64,000 nt of DNA from Pseudofrankia inefficax (GCF_000166135.1 NC_014666.1:2790001-2854000), one strand, 5' to 3'; positions 42,785-52,772 are shown, counted from the first letter of the stretch. Notes: generated by a model not told the origin, from the sequence alone. Translations and numbers: made by a program.

Positions 42785-45337
42785 TCAGGGCACCCTGATC
42801 AGCATCGTGACAGGAAAGTCCCGCAGCAGCCGCAGGACGTAGGCCGTGCCGCCGTCGTGGCGGCGGCCGGTCAGGACGTCCAGCCACCGCCCGTCGGGGA
42901 GCGTCAGGGTGGTGTCGCGCCAGCCGCCGCCGCGGCGCAGGCCGAGGACGAGGCGCGGCACGACCGTCACCACCGACTCGGCCCGGGTGAACGCGACCAG
43001 GTGCTCGGCGGCCGAGCCGGAGGCCCACAGCGGCCGGTAGGAGGCGCCGGGGCCGAACCACTCCGGGTGCTCCCGGCGGACCCGCAGCGCCCGGGACACG
43101 ACCAGCAGCTTCGCCGCGCCCGTGTCGTCCAGTGCCGGCGGGCGGCGCGGGATCGGGTCGGTGCCGAGCTCGCCGAGCAGCTTGGTGCGCTCGCCGAAGT
43201 TCACCGGCCGCCGGTTGTCCGGGTCGGTCAGCGAGTGGTCCCAGAGCTCCTGGCCCTGGTAGACGTCGGGGATGCCGGGCGCGGTGAGCTGCACCAGCCG
43301 GGCGGCGAGTGAGTTCTGCCGGCCGAGCTCGACGATCGTGGAGACGTAGTTCTCCAGGGCGCCGACGAAGTCGGGATCCTCAAGGGCCGCGTCGATGTAG
43401 GTCGTGAGCGCGTTCTCGTAGGCGGAGTCCTGGTCCGTCCAGGATGTGTGGATCTTCGCCTCGCGGACCGCCTTGAGCATGTACTGGCGGGCCCGGTCGG
43501 CCGAGATCGGCCAGGCGCCGGCGAGGGTCTGGACCAGGTGGTAGACGGTGACCGGGTCGGGCCAGCCCCGCTCGGCGTCGGTGTGCCGGTAGCCGAGCCG
43601 GCCGAGCTGGCGGACCACGTCGGCCCAGCCGCGCGGGTCCTCGGAGAGCACCGCGAGGCGGGCCCGGACGTCCTCCGAGCGCTTGGTGTCGTGGGTGGAC
43701 AGCGTGGTCATCGTCAACGGCCAGGTGCGGGCCGTCGTCACGTTGGCCTCGTGGAACTCGTGCACGGCGCTGCGCGGGTGGCCGGGCGGGAAGGCCGGGT
43801 AGGCGCCCGGGTCGCCGCCGACCTCGTTGAGCGCCAGCAACTGGCCGAACCGGTAGAACGCGGTGTCCTCCACGCCCTTGGCCATCACCGGGCCGGTGGT
43901 CTGCTGGAAGCGGGTGACGAACTCCGCCGGGCCGCCCAGCGCCAGGTCCTCGATCAGGTCGATCTCGGTGGAGCGCCGGGGCAGCCGGCGGCGGGCGACC
44001 TCGCAGGCACGCACGACGTGTGAGCGGGCCTCCAGCGACGGGGTGCCGTCCGGGCGGACGTAGGCGCGGTAGACGCCGAAGCCGGCGAGCACCTCGCGCA
44101 GCGCCTCGCGCAGGCCGGTCCTGGTCAGGTCGGCCCGCTCCCGGCGCGCCTCGGTCAGGGCCAGCGTGGTGAGCCGGTCCAGCTCGGGGCGCAGCACGTT
44201 GTCCAGGACGTCCAGCTTGGCCAGGTGGGCGGTGTGTGCCCAGTCGGGGGCCTCGCCGGAGACCTCGGCGTAGAGCGCGGCCAGCGGGCGGGCCGCGACC
44301 GGGTCGAGGAACAGCCGGGTGACCCGGTTCAGCGACTCGTAGCCGGTGGTGCCGTCACAGGCCCACGCCTCGGGCAGCGCCTCGTCGCCCTCCAGCACCT
44401 TCTCGACCACCGTCCACACGCCGCCGGTGGCGTCCGAGAGGCGGCGCAGGTACTCCTCCGGGTCGGCCAGGCCGTCCGGGTGGTCGATGCGCAGGCCCTC
44501 GACGGTGCCGCCGCGGACCAGGTCGATGAGCAGCCGGTGGGTCGCGGCGAAGACGTCCGAGTCCTCCTGCCGCAGCGCCGGCAGCGTGGTGATGTCGAAG
44601 AACCGGCGGTAGTTCAGCTCGGTGCCGGCGGTGCGCCACCAGCACAGCCGGTAGTACTGGGCGTCCAGGGTGCCGGCGAGGTCGTCCGGGTCGGCGGTCC
44701 CGGGGGCCACCGGGAGCACGTGGTCGTAGTACGTGATCACCCAGTCGTCGGCCTCACCCGCGCCGCCCAGCGGGTCGGAAGCGGGGTTGTCGAACGCGCC
44801 CAGCGGGTCGGCGCCGTCGGCGTCCGCCGACTTGACCAGCTGGATCTCGTCAGCCTCCAAGCAGTCGTGCAGCGGGCTGCCGAGCAGCGGCATCAGGACC
44901 TTGCCCGGGTTGTCCGGGGCGGCCCAGTCGATGTCGAACCAGTGGGAGTACGGCGAGTCCGGGCCCTCGCGCAGCACCGACCACCACACCGGGTTGGCGG
45001 TCTGCGGCGTCGGGATCGCCATGTGGTTGGGCACCACGTCGACGATCAGCCCGAGGCCGGCCCGTCGGCAGGCGGCGGTCAGCCGGCGCAGCCCGCCGGC
45101 GCCGCCCAGCTCGGGGCTGATCCGGCCGTGCTCGACGACGTCGTAGCCGTGGGTCGAGCCGGGCGCGGCCTCCAGCACCGGCGACAGGTACAGGTGGGAG
45201 ACGCCGAGCGCCGCGAGATAGGGGACGATCACCGCGGCGTCGGTGAAGTTGAACTCGAGGTGCAGCTGCAGCCGGTAGGCCGAGGTCGGCACGACCCGGG
45301 TGCGCTCGTCCTGGATCGGGCCGTCGTTCATCGGCAT
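42785..45337 (-). CDS. treY: Malto-oligosyltrehalose synthase (TreY)
   Basis: 850 residues. The GH13 barrel of TreY type starts PTSAYRLQLHLEFNFTDAAV and holds LIVDVVPNHMA, VEGLRIDHPDGLADPEEYL (nucleophile Asp), WTVVEKVLEGDEALPEAW (Glu) and TLSTHDTKRSEDVRARL (third Asp), with the long helical insertion usual for the family. It rearranges the reducing-end alpha-1,4 bond of a glucan to alpha,alpha-1,1. The treX stop is 28 bases upstream and treZ follows after 178 bases. Confidence 0.94.
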   Translation of the reverse strand: MPMNDGPIQDERTRVVPTSAYRLQLHLEFNFTDAAVIVPYLAALGVSHLYLSPVLEAAPGSTHGYDVVEHGRISPELGGAGGLRRLTAACRRAGLGLIVDVVPNHMAIPTPQTANPVWWSVLREGPDSPYSHWFDIDWAAPDNPGKVLMPLLGSPLHDCLEADEIQLVKSADADGADPLGAFDNPASDPLGGAGEADDWVITYYDHVLPVAPGTADPDDLAGTLDAQYYRLCWWRTAGTELNYRRFFDITTLPALRQEDSDVFAATHRLLIDLVRGGTVEGLRIDHPDGLADPEEYLRRLSDATGGVWTVVEKVLEGDEALPEAWACDGTTGYESLNRVTRLFLDPVAARPLAALYAEVSGEAPDWAHTAHLAKLDVLDNVLRPELDRLTTLALTEARRERADLTRTGLREALREVLAGFGVYRAYVRPDGTPSLEARSHVVRACEVARRRLPRRSTEIDLIEDLALGGPAEFVTRFQQTTGPVMAKGVEDTAFYRFGQLLALNEVGGDPGAYPAFPPGHPRSAVHEFHEANVTTARTWPLTMTTLSTHDTKRSEDVRARLAVLSEDPRGWADVVRQLGRLGYRHTDAERGWPDPVTVYHLVQTLAGAWPISADRARQYMLKAVREAKIHTSWTDQDSAYENALTTYIDAALEDPDFVGALENYVSTIVELGRQNSLAARLVQLTAPGIPDVYQGQELWDHSLTDPDNRRPVNFGERTKLLGELGTDPIPRRPPALDDTGAAKLLVVSRALRVRREHPEWFGPGASYRPLWASGSAAEHLVAFTRAESVVTVVPRLVLGLRRGGGWRDTTLTLPDGRWLDVLTGRRHDGGTAYVLRLLRDFPVTMLIRVP

Positions 45338-45365
45338 GTCCTACTCGGCGGATCGGTGGGCGGGC

Positions 45366-47564
45366 TCACGAAGCACGGCGCAGCACAACCGTCGAGCGGG
45401 CGTCGAGCTGGACCGGGGCACCGGCCTTGAGCTGCCCGGCCGTCGCCTGCGCGGCCGTCGTCTGCCCGAAGGCGTCGCCGTCCTGGGGCGTCGCGGACCC
45501 ACGCGAGTCGACGACGGTCTCCCAGCTGTCGCCGAACTCGGCCGGCGGTACCTGGAAGACCACGGTCTCGCTGTGCGCGTTGAAGAACATCAGGAACGAG
45601 TCGTCGACGACCGGCTCGCCGCGCGCGTCCGGGTCGGGGATGCCGTCGCCGTTGAGGAACACCCCGAGCATCCGCGCCGTCCCGGACTCCCAGTCCTGGT
45701 CGGTCATCTCCGAGCCGTCCGGGCGCAGCCAGACGATGTCCTTGAGCGCCCGGTCGTCACCGACGTCGCCGGTACCGCGAATGGGCGCGCCGTGGAAGAA
45801 ACGACGGCGGCGGAACACCGGGTGCTCGCGGCGCAGCCGGGAGACCTCCGCGGTGAAGCGCACCAGGTCCGCGTGCTCGGAAAGGTCTGACCAGTCCAAC
45901 CACGACGTCTCGTTGTCCTGGCAGTACGCGTTGTTGTTGCCGTCCTGGGTGCGCGCCATCTCGTCACCGGCGACGAGCATGGGCACCCCCTGGGACAGGA
46001 ACAGCGTCGTGAGCAGGTTACGGGTCTGGGCGGCGCGCAGGGCGCGTACCTCGGGATCGTCCGTGGGCCCCTCGACGCCGCAGTTCCACGAGCGGTTGTC
46101 GTCCGAGCCGTCCCGGTTCTCCTCCCCGTTCGCGTCGTTGTGCTTGCCGTTGTATGAAACCAGGTCGGCCAGCGTGAAGCCGTCATGCGCGGTGACGAAG
46201 TTGATCGAGGCGGACGGCCGGCGGCCGGTGAACTGGTAGAGGTCGCTGGAGCCGGTCAGGCGGGAGGCGAACTCGGCGATCCCGTGGTCCTGGCCGCGCC
46301 AGAAGTCCCGGACGGTGTCGCGGTACTTGCCGTTCCACTCGGTCCACAGCGGCGGGAAGTTGCCGACCTGGTAGCCGCCCTCGCCGACGTCCCAGGGCTC
46401 GGCGATGAGCTTGACCTGGGAGACGACCGGGTCCTGCTGGACGAGGTCGAAGAAGCTCGACAGCCGGTCGACGTCGTAGAACTCACGGGCGAGCGTGGCG
46501 GCGAGGTCGAACCGGAAGCCGTCGACGTGCATCTCGAGCACCCAGTAGCGCAGCGAGTCCATGATCAGCTGCAGCACGTGCGGGTGGCGGACGTGCAACG
46601 TGTTCCCGGTGCCGGTGTAGTCCATGTAGTACTGGTTGTCGTCTTCCACCAACCGGTAGTAGGCCGCGTTGTCGATACCGCGGAAGCACAGCATCGGGCC
46701 CATGTGGTTGCCCTCGGCGGTGTGGTTGTAGACGACGTCCAGGATCACCTCGATCCCGGCGTTGTGCAGGTCCTTCACCATGCCCTTGAACTCCTGCACC
46801 TGGGTGCCGAGGCCGCCGGCCGAGGAGTAGGCGTTGTGCGGAGCGAGGAACGCGATCGAGTTGTAGCCCCAGTAGTTGCGCAGCCCACGGCGGACCAGGT
46901 GCTCGTCGTGCACGAACTGGTGGACGGGCATCAGCTCGACGGCCGTGATGCCCAGCTTCTGGTAGTGGTCGATCATGACCGGGTGCGCGATGCCGGCGTA
47001 GGTGCCGCGGTACTCGGCGGGCAGGCCGGGGTGGCGCATCGTCAGGCCACGGACGTGCGCCTCGTAGATCACGGTCTCGTCGTACGGGGTGCGCGGTGGC
47101 CGGTCGCCGTTCCAGTCGAAGAACGGGCTGATCACCACGGACTTCATCATGTGCGGTGCCGAGTCGATGGTGTTCAGGCTGTCGGGCTCGCCGAAGGTGT
47201 AGCCGAAACAGGCCTGGTCCCAGTCGATCTCACCGTCGACCGCCTTGGCGTACGGGTCGAGCAGCAGCTTGTGCGGGTTGCAGCGCAGCCCGCGGCCCGG
47301 GTCGTGGGGGCCATGGACCCGGTAGCCGTAACGCTGGCCGGGACCGACCCCGGGCAGGTAGCAGTGCCAGACGAAGGCGTCCTTCTCGTGCAGCTCGATC
47401 CGCCGCTCGACGTCGACCGGGTCACCGTCGCTCGCCTGGGGGTTGGCGTCGAACAGGCACAGCTCGATCCTGTCGGCCACCTCCGAGAAGATCGCGAAAT
47501 TGGTGCCGGACCCGTCATAGGTGGCGCCGAGGGGATAGGGGTGGCCGGGCCAGACCTGTGCCAT
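45366..47564 (-). CDS. treX: Glycogen debranching enzyme (TreX/GlgX)
   Basis: 732 residues. The N-terminal CBM48 region (GHPYPLGATYDGSGTNFAIF) is followed by a GH13 barrel with VDGFRFDLAATLAREF (nucleophile Asp), LIAEPWDVGEGGYQVGNFPP (acid/base Glu) and NFVTAHDGFTLADLVSYNGK (third Asp). It hydrolyses alpha-1,6 branches of glycogen, supplying linear chains to TreY and TreZ for trehalose synthesis. First gene of the operon. Confidence 0.93.
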   Translation of the reverse strand: MAQVWPGHPYPLGATYDGSGTNFAIFSEVADRIELCLFDANPQASDGDPVDVERRIELHEKDAFVWHCYLPGVGPGQRYGYRVHGPHDPGRGLRCNPHKLLLDPYAKAVDGEIDWDQACFGYTFGEPDSLNTIDSAPHMMKSVVISPFFDWNGDRPPRTPYDETVIYEAHVRGLTMRHPGLPAEYRGTYAGIAHPVMIDHYQKLGITAVELMPVHQFVHDEHLVRRGLRNYWGYNSIAFLAPHNAYSSAGGLGTQVQEFKGMVKDLHNAGIEVILDVVYNHTAEGNHMGPMLCFRGIDNAAYYRLVEDDNQYYMDYTGTGNTLHVRHPHVLQLIMDSLRYWVLEMHVDGFRFDLAATLAREFYDVDRLSSFFDLVQQDPVVSQVKLIAEPWDVGEGGYQVGNFPPLWTEWNGKYRDTVRDFWRGQDHGIAEFASRLTGSSDLYQFTGRRPSASINFVTAHDGFTLADLVSYNGKHNDANGEENRDGSDDNRSWNCGVEGPTDDPEVRALRAAQTRNLLTTLFLSQGVPMLVAGDEMARTQDGNNNAYCQDNETSWLDWSDLSEHADLVRFTAEVSRLRREHPVFRRRRFFHGAPIRGTGDVGDDRALKDIVWLRPDGSEMTDQDWESGTARMLGVFLNGDGIPDPDARGEPVVDDSFLMFFNAHSETVVFQVPPAEFGDSWETVVDSRGSATPQDGDAFGQTTAAQATAGQLKAGAPVQLDARSTVVLRRAS

Positions 47565-47905
47565 AGCAGCGAAGCCTACGGAACCGCTGTTTCCAGTCGC
47601 TGCCGACTCGGCGGCGCGCCCCGGCGGATCTGGCCCGCGCGGGCCCGGACCCGCGGCGGCCTCACCCGCTCAGCCGGGACGACAGGCGGCTTCGGGGAGA
47701 CACAGCGCGGCCATCGTCAAGTGACCTCAGCGACATCTGTGCTGGACGGCGGCGTCGTTTAGCGCTGAGATAGCTCGTTTGGGTGGTGCCTGGGGGTGGT
47801 CCCGCCGGCCCGGGCATGGCACGATCCAGGTGTACCCGGCATAGATCCGACGACGGCGAGCCGCAAGGGGAAGGCGTTCTCGTCGACGGAGGGTTCCCCG
47901 TGGTC

Positions 47906-48436
47906 ATGTCGTCAGCCCATGGGCTGTCATCCGGCTCGGCGTCGAACCTGGTGCCGGGCATGTTGTCGGTGCTCGCGTGCCCGCCCGCGCTGTGCCCGCA
48001 CCTGGAGTTCGCCGTCTCCGGCGCGCTCTCGGCGACGGTGTCACTGACCTGGACGCAGCAGCCGGCCCGGCCTGGCTCGCTGTACGCCGGGTTGGAGTGG
48101 CGCGGCGCTCCCGCGACGGCTGGACGGCTGGCGACCCGGCTGCGCCGGCTGGGCCACGTCACCTTCGAGGTGGTCGAGGGCCCCTCGCCCGGCTGCGACG
48201 CCGAGCGCTACTCGTACACGCCCGAACTCGGCCTGCACCGGGCCGGCATCGCGGCCAACGGTGACGTCGTCATCGGTGAGGCCGCGTTGCGGGCCCTGCT
48301 GGAGCGCGGCGAGGGCCGGGACACGCTCGCCCGCGGCCTGCACCGACTGCTCGGCACGGACTGGGACGACGCGCTCGAACCGCTGCGCCGGGGCTCCCAC
48401 GGCGCCCCTGTCACCTGGCTGCGTCGTACTGGTTGA
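47906..48436 (+). CDS. DUF3145 family protein
   Basis: 176 residues from ATG 47906; GTG 47900 is equally possible because GGAGGG sits six bases before it. ACPPALCPHLEFAVSGALSA, VSLTWTQQPARPGSLYAGLE, EGPSPGCDAERYSYTPELGL and LHRLLGTDWDDALEPLRRGS match the actinobacterial DUF3145 family as I recall it. No known function, signal peptide or membrane helix. Divergent from treX; the 340-base region between may hold both promoters. Confidence 0.82.
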   Translation: MSSAHGLSSGSASNLVPGMLSVLACPPALCPHLEFAVSGALSATVSLTWTQQPARPGSLYAGLEWRGAPATAGRLATRLRRLGHVTFEVVEGPSPGCDAERYSYTPELGLHRAGIAANGDVVIGEAALRALLERGEGRDTLARGLHRLLGTDWDDALEPLRRGSHGAPVTWLRRTG

Positions 48437-49033
48437 TCGTCGTGTGATCTCGGCGTGGCTTGTCGGCGCGCGTCGCCGTGCTGGCTCGCGGGCGTAGTAC
48501 TCTCCCCCGGATCTTGCGTGACGGCGCGCGGTGCCGCGCTGACCGTCGAAAACCGCACACAGTGAGCGATCATCATCCCGGTGGTGACCCGCGCGCGTAC
48601 GTGATCGCCGATGGTGTGCGGAATGCGCAGATCTCCGTCCTGCTTTGTCTTGTGTGCTCGTACGCGTGGCGATCACCGCCGGTGGCCTGGTCCGGACCCG
48701 GCGGCGCCCCGCGAGCCGGCGCACGCGGACCGGCGGCCGTCTCGCCCGATGGGTATCTGAAGGGAGGACTTGGGCAGAACGGCACTGGGACAGCCTGTCC
48801 CGCCCATGCCGCCCTGGCACTCCCGAGCCATCTGCCCCTTTTGTCGGGGCGAGCTGGACACACTACGCAGCCACTCGATCCGTTCGTGTGGCGAACGCCA
48901 CAGGGGAGTACCGGGGCTGAGGTGGGCACATAGGCCGGCAGTCGTGCGTTGAGGGTTGGGCACGAGGAGCGCGACCTACGAAATCGGCTTCGCCGATTCC
49001 GCGGGAACCCCGACCAAATCTGGGAGAAAAGAA
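48437..49033. other. Gene-free interval between the DUF3145 and DUF4193 genes
   Basis: About 600 bases. Open frames on both strands lack ribosome sites and recognisable domains. No tRNA-like fold or long repeat was seen. It probably contains the promoter and leader of the DUF4193 gene. Confidence 0.45.
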
Positions 49034-49327
49034 GTGGCCACCGACTACGACACCCCCCGTACCGCAGATCTCGAGGACGCTCCTGAGCAGAGCCTGGAGG
49101 CCCTTAAGGCGCGGCGGGCGGATGCGGCGGCCGACCTCGGTGATGAAGTCGACCCGTTCGAGACCGAGCTCGACCTGCCCGGAGCTGACCTGTCCGGCGA
49201 GGAACTGAACCTGCGCGTGCTGCCGCGTCAGGCCGACGAGTTCACCTGCACCAGCTGCTACCTGGTCCACCACCGTAGCCAGCTGGTCGATGAGCGTCGG
49301 ATGATCTGCCGCGACTGCGCCGCCTGA
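49034..49327 (+). CDS. DUF4193 family zinc-ribbon-like protein
   Basis: 97 residues from GTG 49034, with a purine-rich GGGAGAAAAGAA just upstream. VATDYDTPR at the start, LDLPGADLSGEELNLRVLPR in the middle and a C-terminal TCTSCYLVHHRSQL followed by CRDCAA are hallmarks of this actinobacterial family. The two CxxC pairs probably bind zinc. Function unknown; these proteins are short, conserved and usually monocistronic. A long hairpin with a T-run lies about 210 bases downstream. Confidence 0.88.
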   Translation: MATDYDTPRTADLEDAPEQSLEALKARRADAAADLGDEVDPFETELDLPGADLSGEELNLRVLPRQADEFTCTSCYLVHHRSQLVDERRMICRDCAA

Positions 49328-49540
49328 TCAACCTGTTTCACGACCGATCGGCCGGACTGCGTCCGGCCAGCCTGGTCCGGCCCAACGACGGGGCGGGCAG
49401 GCAGGTCGGCGGGGATCCCTGGCGGTTGCGTCCCTGTCGACCCTCTTGACCGTGCCTGCCGGGTGGCGGACACGGTGTCGAGGGTGACGGGGAGCAGCCG
49501 ATCCCGGGTCCGCGGCGGCGTTGCCGTGAACCCCCCGATG

Positions 49541-49588
49541 GCCCACCGTCATCGCCGCCCGCGGGCGGCGAGACAGGTGGGCTTTTTT
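49541..49588. terminator. Rho-independent terminator downstream of the DUF4193 gene
   Basis: Nested stem: outer GCCCACC (49541-49547) pairs with GGTGGGC (49576-49582), inner CGCCGCCC pairs with GGGCGGCG (49553-49570), followed by six T. It serves the plus-strand transcript and also lies just past the pncA stop. Confidence 0.85.
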
Positions 49589-49606
49589 CGTGTCCGGCGT
49601 CCGGCG

Positions 49607-50230
49607 TCAGGCGTCGGCGGCCACGGGCTCGACCCGGACGCCGGCGGCGCGCAGCTCGGCGACCGCGGCGGCGTCGTCACCGGGCTGGAGGTTGACGAAC
49701 CGGGTGAGGCCCAGCGGGACGACGACGTCGAGTCCCAGGCGCCGGCCGTCCAGCGCGGTCTCCTTGACGCAGTAGTCACCCGCGAGGCCGATCACGACCA
49801 CCGCGTGGACCCCCGCCGCCGCCAGCCGGTCACCGAGAACGGTCGACGTGCGCGCGCCGGACCCCGGGTCCCGCGTCGAGAACCCCGAGTATCCGTCGGC
49901 CCCGTCCACACCCTTGCGGATCACCTCGCCGGTCACCCTGGCGTCGGGGTGGAAATCGGCCCCTGGCGTACCGGCGACGCAGTGCGGTGGCCAGACGCCG
50001 CCGGACGTGACGAAATGCGGCGTGACCTCGGGATGCCAGTCCTGCGTCCAGAACACCGGCGAGCCGGCCGCGACGGCGGCCGTGACCTGCGCGTTCACCG
50101 CGTCGACGATCTCCTCGCCGCCGCCGACGTACAGGCTGCCGCCCGGCGTCGCGAAGTCGTTCTGCAGGTCGATCACGAGCAGCGCGACCCCTGGCCCGTA
50201 CCGCTGGTCCACCGGTTCGGCTGTCACCAT
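49607..50230 (-). CDS. pncA: Nicotinamidase (isochorismatase-fold amidohydrolase)
   Basis: 207 residues from ATG 50230. The catalytic triad is visible: Asp in LLVIDLQNDFATPGG, Lys in VIRKGVDGADGYSGF and Cys in GLAGDYCVKETALDGRRLG. Metal ligands lie in WTQDWHPEVTPHF. It deamidates nicotinamide to nicotinate for NAD recycling. Read divergently from the DUF3097 gene. Confidence 0.92.
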   Translation of the reverse strand: MVTAEPVDQRYGPGVALLVIDLQNDFATPGGSLYVGGGEEIVDAVNAQVTAAVAAGSPVFWTQDWHPEVTPHFVTSGGVWPPHCVAGTPGADFHPDARVTGEVIRKGVDGADGYSGFSTRDPGSGARTSTVLGDRLAAAGVHAVVVIGLAGDYCVKETALDGRRLGLDVVVPLGLTRFVNLQPGDDAAAVAELRAAGVRVEPVAADA

Positions 50231-50424
50231 CGGGCGTGACCTCGCTTCCGGATCATGGGACGGTCCTGCCTGTCGGCGGGGACCGCCGGCCTCGGCGCGG
50301 CCAGCCTGCCCCGAGGCCCGACAGCCCGCCGCGGACACGATCCGCCCGAGGATGGCCTCCGGTGGGCGTGCCCCGCCCGTGGCCGCGTCCAGGGCGCCGA
50401 TGACGGAATCTTAGGCTGTCCTGT

Positions 50425-51234
50425 ATGCGGAGCCGCGACTATGGCCGGGATGTGCTGGCGCCATCCGCGAAGAAGGCGCCAGCACCGATCCCCACCGTCG
50501 AGATCGAGTCGGAGCTTGTCGTCGAGGACCCGGTGAGCGGTTTCTGTGGCGCCGTCGTCGGCCTCGACGCAGACGGCGTGACGCTGGAGGACCGGTTCGG
50601 GGTGCGCCGGCTCTTTCCGCTCGAGGAGGGCGCGTTCCTGGTCGAGGGCAGGCGGGTGACGCTGGTCCGGGCGCGCCGGGGCGGGCCCGCCGGCCCGGCG
50701 CGGACCGCCTCCGGCTCGGTCGCGGTGCCGAACGCGCCGGCCCGGGTCGCCCGGGCCAGCCGCATCTACGTCGAGGGGCTGCACGACGCGGCCCTCGTCG
50801 AGCGGGTGTGGGGTGACGACCTGCGGGTCGAGGGGGTCGTCGTCGAGCCGCTGCACGGCGTCGACGACCTGCCCGCCATCGTCGCCACCTTCCGGCCGGG
50901 CCCCGGCCGGCGGCTCGGGGTGCTCGTGGACCACCTGGTCGCCGGTTCCAAGGAGAGCCGGATCGCCGCGTCCGTCACGGGTCCGCACGTTCTGGTCACG
51001 GGCCACCCGTACATCGACATCTGGCAGGCGGTGAAGCCGGCCGCGGTCGGCATCCGCGCCTGGCCCGAGGTGCCGCGGGGCCAGGTGTGGAAGGAAGGCG
51101 TGTGCCACGCCCTCGGCGTGCCGGAGCCGGCGGAGATGTGGCGCCGGGTCCTCGCCAGCGTGGACAGCTACAGCGACCTGGAGGTAGGCCTCCTGCGAGC
51201 CGTCGAGGAGCTCATCGACTTTGTTACCGGATGA
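50425..51234 (+). CDS. DUF3097 family protein
   Basis: 269 residues. After a short beta domain (GAVVGLDADGVTLEDRFGVR) comes a Toprim-like segment with RIYVEGLHDAALVERVWGDD and RLGVLVDHLVAGSKESRIAA, where conserved Glu and Asp residues could bind metal. The C-terminal part (GHPYIDIWQAVKPAAVGIRA) is typical of the actinobacterial family. Function unknown; nucleic-acid binding or cleavage is suggested only by the Toprim resemblance. The amidase gene starts 45 bases downstream. Confidence 0.85.
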   Translation: MRSRDYGRDVLAPSAKKAPAPIPTVEIESELVVEDPVSGFCGAVVGLDADGVTLEDRFGVRRLFPLEEGAFLVEGRRVTLVRARRGGPAGPARTASGSVAVPNAPARVARASRIYVEGLHDAALVERVWGDDLRVEGVVVEPLHGVDDLPAIVATFRPGPGRRLGVLVDHLVAGSKESRIAASVTGPHVLVTGHPYIDIWQAVKPAAVGIRAWPEVPRGQVWKEGVCHALGVPEPAEMWRRVLASVDSYSDLEVGLLRAVEELIDFVTG

Positions 51235-51279
51235 GCGGGTGAGCCCGCCTGGGCCCGCGAACGAACCGTGGAGTGACGG

Positions 51280-52179
51280 ATGACGTCCGGCCGGCGCAGG
51301 CCGGGCCTGGCCGCGGTTCGCGGGGTGCCCCGGGTGGTGCTCGCCGCGATCGCCGTCATCGTGCTGCTCGCGGCCGCGGTCGCCTGGCTGCTGGTCGGCC
51401 GGGCCGAGGGCGGCGGAGGGATGACGGCGAGCGCCGACCCGCCCACCCGGCCCGGCGGTGTGGCCGTCGGCTCGCTGCCGCCGCCGGTGCCCCTGCCCTC
51501 GGTGGACGCCAGCGGCCGGGTGGTCGTCATCGACCCGGGCCATGACGGTGGCAACGGCGCGGCACCAAGCCAGATCAACCGCAAGGTCGACGCCGGCGGG
51601 TTCCTGAAGGAGTGCGACACCGTCGGCGCCGAGACCGCTGCCGGCTACCCGGAGCACGCCTTCACCTTCGACGTCGCGACCCGGGCGGCGGCGCTGCTGC
51701 GCGCCAGGGGAGTGACCGTGGTGCTCACCCGCGACGACGACACCGGCGTCGGGCCCTGCGTCGACGCCCGCGCCAGGGCGGGTGCCGCCGCGCACGCCGA
51801 CGTCTCGGTCTCCATCCATGCCGACGGCGGGCCTCCCGACGGCTCAGGGTTCCACGTCATCGCGCCGGACCGGGCGCCGGACGGGGTCAACGAGGGCATC
51901 CTGGCCTCGTCGGCGCGGCTCGCGACCGGGCTGCGGGACGCCTACGAGGCGGCGACCGGGGAACAGCCGGCGAACTACCTCGCCAACCAGCAGGGGATCG
52001 TCGACCGGGCTGATCTCGGCGGCCTGAACCTGTCGACCGTGCCGAAGGTCTTCATCGAGTGCGCCAACATGCGCAACGCCGTCGACGCCGCCCGGGTGTC
52101 CGACCCCGTCTGGCGTCAGCGCGCGGCCGAGGGCATCGTCGCCGGCATCCTGCGCTATCTCGGGGCTCCGCCCGGCTGA
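51280..52179 (+). CDS. N-acetylmuramoyl-L-alanine amidase (Amidase_3), membrane-anchored
   Basis: 299 residues. One N-terminal hydrophobic segment (VVLAAIAVIVLLAAAVAWLL) is an anchor or signal; a Pro-rich linker follows. The catalytic domain has VVVIDPGHDGGNG (zinc His), SVSIHADGGPPDGSGFHVI (second His) and VFIECANMRNAVDAARV (catalytic Glu). It cleaves the amide between MurNAc and the peptide stem during wall remodelling and resembles mycobacterial Rv3717-type amidases without an SH3 domain. Confidence 0.88.
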   Translation: MTSGRRRPGLAAVRGVPRVVLAAIAVIVLLAAAVAWLLVGRAEGGGGMTASADPPTRPGGVAVGSLPPPVPLPSVDASGRVVVIDPGHDGGNGAAPSQINRKVDAGGFLKECDTVGAETAAGYPEHAFTFDVATRAAALLRARGVTVVLTRDDDTGVGPCVDARARAGAAAHADVSVSIHADGGPPDGSGFHVIAPDRAPDGVNEGILASSARLATGLRDAYEAATGEQPANYLANQQGIVDRADLGGLNLSTVPKVFIECANMRNAVDAARVSDPVWRQRAAEGIVAGILRYLGAPPG

Positions 52180-52540
52180 CCACCAGCCGCGTCGGCGCAG
52201 GTCAGGGCTGGCGCCGGACCGCTGGCGCCCACGTCGCGGCCCACGAGCGACCCATCGTGTTGACTGTCCCGCAACATCTGGACGACGCTCGCGCGCTGTT
52301 CGACGGTCGGGCTTAGCGTCCGCTAGAGTGCTCCTTGTCGCCGACGGAGCCACACTCCGGCGGAGACGGGCTCCGAGTGGACGAACTCAGGTCAGCTGGG
52401 TACGGCAAACCGGGGCCAAACGGACAGGATTTCTTCTGGTAGGCTTCGCGAGGCGAAGAGCAACAGGCGCCACGAAACACGACTGAGCACCATCTGGTCG
52501 TGGAGGCAGGACGCGAGTCCTGTACAGTGGGCGCACACAT
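52180..52540. other. Leader of the tRNA cluster
   Basis: 361 bases without a gene. A perfect small hairpin CAGGAC-gcga-GTCCTG (52508-52523) and a TACAGT (52523-52528), 13 bases before tRNA-Gly, look like the promoter and a control element. A TTGACT near 52260 is too far from it to be its -35 partner. Confidence 0.4.
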
Positions 52541-52613
52541 GCGGACGTGGCTCAGTTGGTAGAGCATCACCTTGCCAAGGTGAGGGTCGCGGGTTCGAAT
52601 CCCGTCGTCCGCT
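52541..52613 (+). tRNA. tRNA-Gly (anticodon GCC)
   Basis: Cloverleaf with acceptor GCGGACG/CGTCCGC, anticodon stem CACCT/AGGTG around loop TTGCCAA, and T-arm GCGGGTTCGAATCCCGT. No CCA is encoded. Confidence 0.97.
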
Positions 52614-52659
52614 CGGAAGTAGCGAGGTCAAGAGGTCCAGCCAGTCGCGGCCTCCCCCC

Positions 52660-52731
52660 GGCGGAGTGGCCGAGTGGTTTAGGCAAGGGCCTGCAAAGCC
52701 CTGTACGCGGGTTCGATTCCCGCCTCCGCCT
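52660..52731 (+). tRNA. tRNA-Cys (anticodon GCA)
   Basis: Acceptor GGCGGAG/CTCCGCC, anticodon stem AGGGC/GCCCT with loop CTGCAAA, and T-arm GCGGGTTCGATTCCCGC. 46 bases after tRNA-Gly. Confidence 0.97.
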
Positions 52732-52772
52732 CGCACTTACCCGCGTGCAGCATTCCCACGGTGCACAGTTGA

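Noticed and set aside
46185-47762. 525-codon plus-strand frame opposite treX
   Set aside because: Val/Asp/Arg-rich antisense artefact of a high-G+C gene; treX on the other strand has all catalytic motifs.
48460-48933. 157-codon plus-strand frame before the DUF4193 gene
   Set aside because: No ribosome site, no domain, Arg/Gly/Pro-rich; competing frames of equal quality exist on both strands.
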